Shown: piece by piece, positions 58,127 to 64,000 of the stretch
How the letters are laid out: the number at the start of each line of letters is the position of its first letter
Position numbering within the stretch: the stretch's first letter is position 1
Origin: an uncultured Polaribacter sp.
GTDB taxonomy: Bacteria > Bacteroidota > Bacteroidia > Flavobacteriales > Flavobacteriaceae
Length of the DNA stretch: 64,000 bases
Assembly: GCA_943788045.1 (NCBI GenBank)
Contig: CALSOT010000004.1
Coordinates: forward strand, 186,001-250,000
Reading direction: 5' to 3'
Notes under the pieces: model-generated
What the model was told of the DNA's origin: nothing
Database searches by the model: none
What the model saw: only the letters and a program-made list of their open reading frames with translations
Program-made: the position numbers and the translations under genes

Positions 58127-58263
58127 GTCTTTACATTAAAAAAGTTAATTAATTTGTTGTAAGCTCTTAAATTTTAGTAAAGAATTGACAACTAAATAAA
58201 AAAGAATAAATCCTTAGTTATTCGAATTTTCAACTCATATACTAAAACCGTATACTTATAACT

Positions 58264-58638
58264 TTACTTCTTTGGGCGTTTTGCACCATACTTAGATCTA
58301 CGTTGAGTTCTTCCCTCAACACCTGCTGTATCTAATGCACCACGTACTACGTGATATTTAACACCTGGTAAATCTTTTACCCTTCCACCTCTAACTAATA
58401 CTATCGAGTGCTCTTGTAAGTTATGTCCTTCACCTGGAATGTATGCGTTTATCTCATTACCATTTGTCAATCTAACTCTGGCAACTTTACGCATTGCTGA
58501 ATTAGGTTTCTTTGGTGTTGTAGTATAAACACGAGTACAAACTCCACGTCTTTGAGGACAAGACGACAAAGCAGCCGATTTACTCTTCTTAGTTATTTTG
58601 GTTCTTCCTTTACGAACTAATTGTTGAATAGTTGGCAT
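58264..58638 (-). CDS. rpsL: 30S ribosomal protein S12
   Basis: [60 protein letters not shown]. Confidence 0.98.
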   Translation of the reverse strand: MPTIQQLVRKGRTKITKKSKSAALSSCPQRRGVCTRVYTTTPKKPNSAMRKVARVRLTNGNEINAYIPGEGHNLQEHSIVLVRGGRVKDLPGVKYHVVRGALDTAGVEGRTQRRSKYGAKRPKK

Positions 58639-58697
58639 ACTAAATAATTACTGTTTTTCGTTTATAATTAAACCTTTATCCCTTTTTTAAGGGTGGG

Positions 58698-58727
58698 CAA
58701 ATGTACGATTATTTTCTAATTAAGCAA
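58698..58727 (-). promoter_or_regulatory. Putative str operon promoter TTG-N19-TACATTTG
   Basis: Perfect Bacteroidota -33/-7 pair 60 nt upstream of rpsL. Confidence 0.65.
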
Positions 58728-58815
58728 ATATCAGTTAGTTATTTTTTGTAAAATGATATTTTTAATACAATTTATGCAGCAATTCATTTACTTTTGATAC
58801 TAATATCAATCTATT

Positions 58816-60471
58816 TTGAAGATCAAAAACCTACTTTTTTTTATAACATATCTAATTTTGGTGTCATACAACAACATCAACTCTCAAAAGATATCATTAA
58901 AATTAACCTCTAAAAATAAGAAAGAAATTCTTGTTTTAGATAAATTAAAATACCAAGAAAAACATAAAGACTCCGCTTCATTATATGCAGAAATCTTAAA
59001 AACATCGAGTTACCTAAAAAATATAGGTTACTTTACAAATACTGTTGACGAAATTAAAAAGATTGGAAATGAGAATATCGTTTTTTTTTCATTGAAAGAT
59101 AAAATAGAAAATGTAATTCTTAAAATAAATTTAGAATCACGAATTTATTTTGAAAAAACAACAACGAACACTATTTCAATTCCAATAAAAAAATTAGAAA
59201 AAACCCTATCTCAAATTTCAGATAAACTAAATAAAGAGGGCAGATCGTTTTCGACAGTTCAACTAAAAAACATATCTATTAAGGGTAAAACATTATTTTC
59301 AGATTTATTAATAAACAAATCCAAAAAAAGAAGTATTAACAAAGTGATTGTGAAAGGTTATGAGAATTTCCCTAAACCCTATTTAAAACATTACCTAAAT
59401 ATTCAACAAAAAACGATTATAAACAGACAAAAACTAAAGGAAATATCAAAAGCATCAAACACAATTCCCTTTATAAAAGAAATAAAACCACCAGAAATTT
59501 TATTCACAAAAGATTCTACCTTACTCTATTTATATTTTAACAAAAAACAAAACAATAGCTTTGATGGTAATATTGGATTTACTTCAGAGGAAGATGGAAG
59601 CATATTATTTAATGGAAATGTGGATTTATCACTCCATAATATTTTAGATACCGGAGAAAAGATAGAATTATTCTGGAACAGTATTAGAGAGGAACAGCAA
59701 GAATTTAAAATAAGCTTTGAAAACCCTTACCTATTTAATACAAAATTTAGCCCTCAAATAAGTTTTTCTATTTACAAACAAGACTCTTCCTTTGTAAGTA
59801 CCAAATTCGACTCAAAGTTATTTTACAGCATTAATCCTAAAACTAAATTCGCTTTAACCTACAACACAGAAGCATCAGAAAACATCAAAACTAATTTAGA
59901 TAGCAATATAGAGTCATTTGATAATAACTTTTTGGGTTTTCAATTTCAATATCGCATCCCTAAAAACGACTTTTTCTTAAACTCCAAATTCAATTTAGAA
60001 ATTAACCCAACTTTTGGGAAAAGAAATAACAAAGACAAAAACGAAACCGTTAATCAATTTAAAATTGAAACATCGTTGTCATACATATTGGATTTAAACT
60101 CAAGGAGCAGTATTTCTTTCAAAAATAAAATAGGGTATTTAAACTCCGATACCTTTATCAATAATGAGCTGTTTAGAATAGGGGGCGCAAACACAATTAG
60201 AGGTTTTAATGAACAAAGCATAATTACAAACGACTATAACTTCTTTAATATTGAATTCAGATATTTAACTTCAGAAAAAACTTTTTTTTATACAATAACA
60301 GATTTAGGAAGAATAAAATTAGACTCAAAAAGCAAAAATATTATGGGACTAGGATTAGGATATCTATTTACCACTAATAAAACACGCGTAAATATTAGCT
60401 TAGCAAAGGGCAATCAAAATACTGATTTAAAAGAAATTAACTTCACAATAAAATGGACAAACTTTTTTTAG
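58816..60471 (+). CDS. Omp85/BamA-TamA-like outer membrane protein (TTG start)
   Basis: Signal-like N-terminus; C-terminal beta-barrel with FRIGGANTIRGFNEQSI and terminal aromatic (..TIKWTNFF). Confidence 0.85.
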   Translation: MKIKNLLFFITYLILVSYNNINSQKISLKLTSKNKKEILVLDKLKYQEKHKDSASLYAEILKTSSYLKNIGYFTNTVDEIKKIGNENIVFFSLKDKIENVILKINLESRIYFEKTTTNTISIPIKKLEKTLSQISDKLNKEGRSFSTVQLKNISIKGKTLFSDLLINKSKKRSINKVIVKGYENFPKPYLKHYLNIQQKTIINRQKLKEISKASNTIPFIKEIKPPEILFTKDSTLLYLYFNKKQNNSFDGNIGFTSEEDGSILFNGNVDLSLHNILDTGEKIELFWNSIREEQQEFKISFENPYLFNTKFSPQISFSIYKQDSSFVSTKFDSKLFYSINPKTKFALTYNTEASENIKTNLDSNIESFDNNFLGFQFQYRIPKNDFFLNSKFNLEINPTFGKRNNKDKNETVNQFKIETSLSYILDLNSRSSISFKNKIGYLNSDTFINNELFRIGGANTIRGFNEQSIITNDYNFFNIEFRYLTSEKTFFYTITDLGRIKLDSKSKNIMGLGLGYLFTTNKTRVNISLAKGNQNTDLKEINFTIKWTNFF

Positions 60472-60662
60472 TGAAAATTTAAGAATAAAATATAAGATTT
60501 GTATTTACAACAATAGAATAGTACATAATTATATCAATTCCTCATAATAATTAACAAGAACATAATAATTTGTTAATCTTTTTTGAGATTTTTATGTTAA
60601 AAAGTTGTCACATTAAGAATAATTTAAGACTTTTGGGATAAATTAATTCAAATAATTATACA

Positions 60663-63600
60663 ATGAAGACAAAGTTTAATGGGATTTTAACGCTACTATT
60701 AGCGTTAGTCGTGCAAATTTCGTTTGCACAAACAAAGACTATTTCCGGTACAGTTTCTGATTCGTCAGGTCCATTGCCAGGAGTTAGTGTAATAGTAAAA
60801 GGTACTACAAGTGGTGCTGAAACCGATTTTGATGGTAATTATACTCTAAACGCAAAAGAGGGGGATGTATTAACGTTTAGATATCTTGGTTACAAAACTA
60901 CTTCAAAAACTATTGGAGCATCTAGCACACTAAATGTTACTCTAGAAGAAGGCGGTGAAATTCTAGATGAAGTTGTTGTAACGGCTTTTGGTATTAAAAG
61001 AGAAGAAAAAGCTTTAGGTTATTCTGTTCAAAGTATTAAAGGAGAGGCAATGACAGAAGCAAGAGAAAGTAACATTACAAATGCAATTAGTGGTAAAGTT
61101 GCCGGGGTACAAGTAACTGGTACTTCTGGTAGTGTTGGTGCATCTTCAAGAATTGTATTAAGGGGTAACTCTTCTATTACAGGAAACAACGAACCGCTGT
61201 ATGTTGTGGATGGTGTACCTATCAACAACAGTACTTTTGGTAGTGCTGGTTCTGGTGGTGGTGTAGATTTACCAAATGGTGCGTCAGATATCAATCCAGA
61301 TGACATTGAGTCTTTAACAGTTTTAAAAGGACCAAATGCAGCAGCTCTTTATGGACTAAGAGCAGGTAATGGAGTTATTGTTATTACAACAAAAAGAGGT
61401 AATCCAAACAAAAAGTTTGGTGTGTCAATCAACACAAACATAACTTTCTCTAATCCTTTACTTTTACCCGACTATCAAAACTCTTATGGACAAGGTGGAG
61501 ATACTAACCACTTCGAATATGTAGATGGAGCAAGTGGTGGTGTTGGTGATGGTGTTGATGAAAGCTGGGGGCCTGCATTAGATGCTGGACTAAGTTTTGT
61601 ACAATGGGATTCACAATTGACAAACAATGGAAACCCAACGCCATGGATATCACATCCAGATAACGTTAAAGATTTTTTAAATACAGGTGTAAATATCTCT
61701 AACAACGTTTCTATAACAAGTGGTGCTTTTAGGTTATCAATTGGTAATAGTGAAGAAAAAGGAATGGTGCCTTTTACTGAATTAAAGAAAGTATCTGTTG
61801 GTGTTAGTGGCCGTTTAGATATCGGAGATAAAATTCAAGCTGGAGTATCATTAAACTACTTTAATACTGATAGTGACAACATACCTATTAGTGGTTATAA
61901 CAATGAGAATCCTTTCCAACAATTTATTTGGTCAGCTAGACAAGTTAATTTTACTGACTTAAGAGATTGGAGAAACTTCCCAAATGCTCCTGATGGAACA
62001 GCAGCAGCTGGAACACCGCTTAACTGGAATCACAATTTCCAAAACAATCCTTATTGGGTTTTAGAAACGAACACGAATACGCTTGAAAAAGATCGTATTA
62101 TTGGTAATGTTGACTTAACATCACAATTAACAGATGATTTAACATTATCTACAAAATTAGGGTTAGATTCATTTAATCAGCGTACAACGAACAGACAAGC
62201 AGTTGGTAGTAACAACGCTCAAAATGGTTCTTACACAGAAAGAATTAGACGATTTGAAGAAATTAATGCTAGCTTTTTGTTAAGTTACAACAAAAGTTTA
62301 ACAGAAGATTTTGGACTGTCATTAAGTGTAGGTGGAAACCACATGAACAGAACACTAGATAATGTTCGTGGTTCTTTACCAAACTTAGAATTACCAAATT
62401 TATACAGCTTATCTAACCTACAAACAGGTTCGACGGCAGTATTATCTAATTACCATACTGATCAGCAGATTAATAGTTTTTATGGTTACGGACAATTCTC
62501 TTACAAAGAAATGTTATTCTTAGATTTTACAGGAAGAAAAGATTGGTCTAGTATTTTACCAATACAAAATAATTCTTTCTTTTACCCTTCTGTAACTGCG
62601 TCAGTATTATTATCAGACGTATTTGAAGGTCTTAAAGAAAATAACGTAAACTTCTTAAAATTAAGAGGTGGTTGGTCTAAAGTAGGTAGTACTGGAGCAT
62701 TAGGTGCATATTCTTTAAATCAAACTTTTGGATTAAGCAATTCTGGTTTTGGTAACCAAGCGAGCGTACCAAACACGCAGTATAATCCAAATTTAAAAGC
62801 AGAAACAGTTACCGGAGTTGAATTTGGTATTGATGCAAAAATGTTTAATAACAGATTAAGATTTAGTGCAACATACTATGACCAAGAAAGTAACGATTTG
62901 TTAGTTCCTATCCAAGTATCAGCAGCAACAGGTTTTACAAATGTTTGGGATAACATCGCAGACATGAGTAACAAAGGTTATGAAATTCAATTGGGAGGTA
63001 CAATTATAAAAAAGCAAGATTTTACATTTGATATTGATGTGAATTTTGCTCAAAACACAAATGAGGTAACTTCATTAGGAGGATTAGATTCTTATATTCT
63101 AGGAGGACAATGGGGTGTTAGTTTAGAGGCAAGACCAGGTCAGCCATATGGTACTTTGATTGGTAGAGATTTCGAGAGAACTTCAAGCGGTAATGTTATT
63201 TACGAAAATGGTTTACCTAAAATTTCTGACGACCAAGTAGTTCTTGGAAACATTGCACCAGATTGGACTGGGGGAGTTAATTTCTCTGTAAACTATAAAG
63301 ATTTTAGTTTTTCAACTTTAGTAGATGCTAAAATTGGTGGAGATGTGCATAGTATGACATACTCTTGGGGTAGATATGCCGGAACATTATCAGAAACAAT
63401 CCAAGGACGTGAAACTGGTATTATTGGAAATGGAGTAATGTCTGATGGAAATGGAGGTTTCGTAAAGAACAATGTACTTGTTTCTGCAAAATCTTTCAAC
63501 CAAGCGTCTTATTCTAACTCTATTGAATCAAGTTCTATTTTTGACGCTTCTTATGTAAAACTAAGACAAGTATCTATCGGTTATACCTTACCAAATAGAT

Positions 63601-63791
63601 TCTTAAACAACTCAATAATTCAATCATTAAAATTCTCTGTAGTAGGTAGAAATTTAGCTATTTTACACAAAAATGCACCACATATTGATCCTGAAACAGG
63701 ATTTAGTAGTTCGAATGGTAACCAAGGTCAAGAATTTGGTCAGTACCCATCAGCTAGAAATATTGGTTTCAATATTAACATGAGATTTTAA
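60663..63791 (+). CDS. SusC/RagA family TonB-linked outer membrane protein
   Basis: Signal peptide, carboxypeptidase-like domain KTISGTVSDSSGPLPGVSVIVKGTTSGAETDFDGNYTL, plug GNNEPLYVVDGVPINN, VLKGPNAAALYGLRAGNGVIVITTK. Confidence 0.97.
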   Translation: MKTKFNGILTLLLALVVQISFAQTKTISGTVSDSSGPLPGVSVIVKGTTSGAETDFDGNYTLNAKEGDVLTFRYLGYKTTSKTIGASSTLNVTLEEGGEILDEVVVTAFGIKREEKALGYSVQSIKGEAMTEARESNITNAISGKVAGVQVTGTSGSVGASSRIVLRGNSSITGNNEPLYVVDGVPINNSTFGSAGSGGGVDLPNGASDINPDDIESLTVLKGPNAAALYGLRAGNGVIVITTKRGNPNKKFGVSINTNITFSNPLLLPDYQNSYGQGGDTNHFEYVDGASGGVGDGVDESWGPALDAGLSFVQWDSQLTNNGNPTPWISHPDNVKDFLNTGVNISNNVSITSGAFRLSIGNSEEKGMVPFTELKKVSVGVSGRLDIGDKIQAGVSLNYFNTDSDNIPISGYNNENPFQQFIWSARQVNFTDLRDWRNFPNAPDGTAAAGTPLNWNHNFQNNPYWVLETNTNTLEKDRIIGNVDLTSQLTDDLTLSTKLGLDSFNQRTTNRQAVGSNNAQNGSYTERIRRFEEINASFLLSYNKSLTEDFGLSLSVGGNHMNRTLDNVRGSLPNLELPNLYSLSNLQTGSTAVLSNYHTDQQINSFYGYGQFSYKEMLFLDFTGRKDWSSILPIQNNSFFYPSVTASVLLSDVFEGLKENNVNFLKLRGGWSKVGSTGALGAYSLNQTFGLSNSGFGNQASVPNTQYNPNLKAETVTGVEFGIDAKMFNNRLRFSATYYDQESNDLLVPIQVSAATGFTNVWDNIADMSNKGYEIQLGGTIIKKQDFTFDIDVNFAQNTNEVTSLGGLDSYILGGQWGVSLEARPGQPYGTLIGRDFERTSSGNVIYENGLPKISDDQVVLGNIAPDWTGGVNFSVNYKDFSFSTLVDAKIGGDVHSMTYSWGRYAGTLSETIQGRETGIIGNGVMSDGNGGFVKNNVLVSAKSFNQASYSNSIESSSIFDASYVKLRQVSIGYTLPNRFLNNSIIQSLKFSVVGRNLAILHKNAPHIDPETGFSSSNGNQGQEFGQYPSARNIGFNINMRF

Positions 63792-63811
63792 ATAAAGCAA
63801 ATAGAAACATT

Positions 63812-64000
63812 ATGAAAAAATTAAATATAATAATATATACTTTTTTAAGCTTTATCCTAATGACAGGATGTGATAGAGGCTTTGAAGAGTTAAATTTAGA
63901 TCCGAATGCCTCCACAGCGGTGCCAGCGCACCTATTGTTGGGAGGGCCACAAAGAATATACATGAATTCAATGTACGGTGCACAGGCAGGTGGAGACATG
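63812..64000 (+). CDS. SusD/RagB family lipoprotein (5' part; truncated by window end)
   Basis: MKKLNIIIYTFLSFILMTGCDRGFEELNLDPNASTAVPAHLLLGGPQRIYMNSMYGAQAGGDM; directly after susC-like gene. Confidence 0.92.
   Translation, partial: MKKLNIIIYTFLSFILMTGCDRGFEELNLDPNASTAVPAHLLLGGPQRIYMNSMYGAQAGGDM

Overview
Chromosomal window from a low-GC marine-type Flavobacteriaceae (Bacteroidota; Polaribacter/Tenacibaculum-like by gene content, judged by eye). Contents, left to right: the 5' part of an rRNA operon on the minus strand (23S 5' end, tRNA-Ala, tRNA-Ile, complete 16S, tandem promoters); housekeeping genes (ligA, gap, htrA/degQ-like, dapF, mltG, dnaA, ribD, prmC); an accessory stretch of envelope, redox and stress genes (PadR/PspC/DUF2807, thioredoxins, S1/P1 nuclease, SPFH cluster, DUF819, fasciclin); gltA-eno-carA; the whole rplQ-to-rpsL ribosomal protein superoperon on the minus strand; then an Omp85-like gene and a SusC/SusD pair cut by the window end. 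I see no CRISPR array, prophage, transposon or obvious defence or biosynthetic island. The observations most worth a second look are: (1) a terminator/promoter overlap between rpsJ and rplC, followed by a leader with an SD-preceded 48-codon uORF that contains a second intrinsic-terminator-like hairpin; (2) a similar hairpin with a -7 element in its loop before rpsH; (3) a 1-nt frameshift near the end of the HtrA-like protease gene; (4) three genes (ribD, a lysozyme-like gene, a fasciclin lipoprotein) whose reading frames extend upstream through the expected N-terminus but lack ATG/GTG/TTG there. Product names come from reading the translations; no database search was run.
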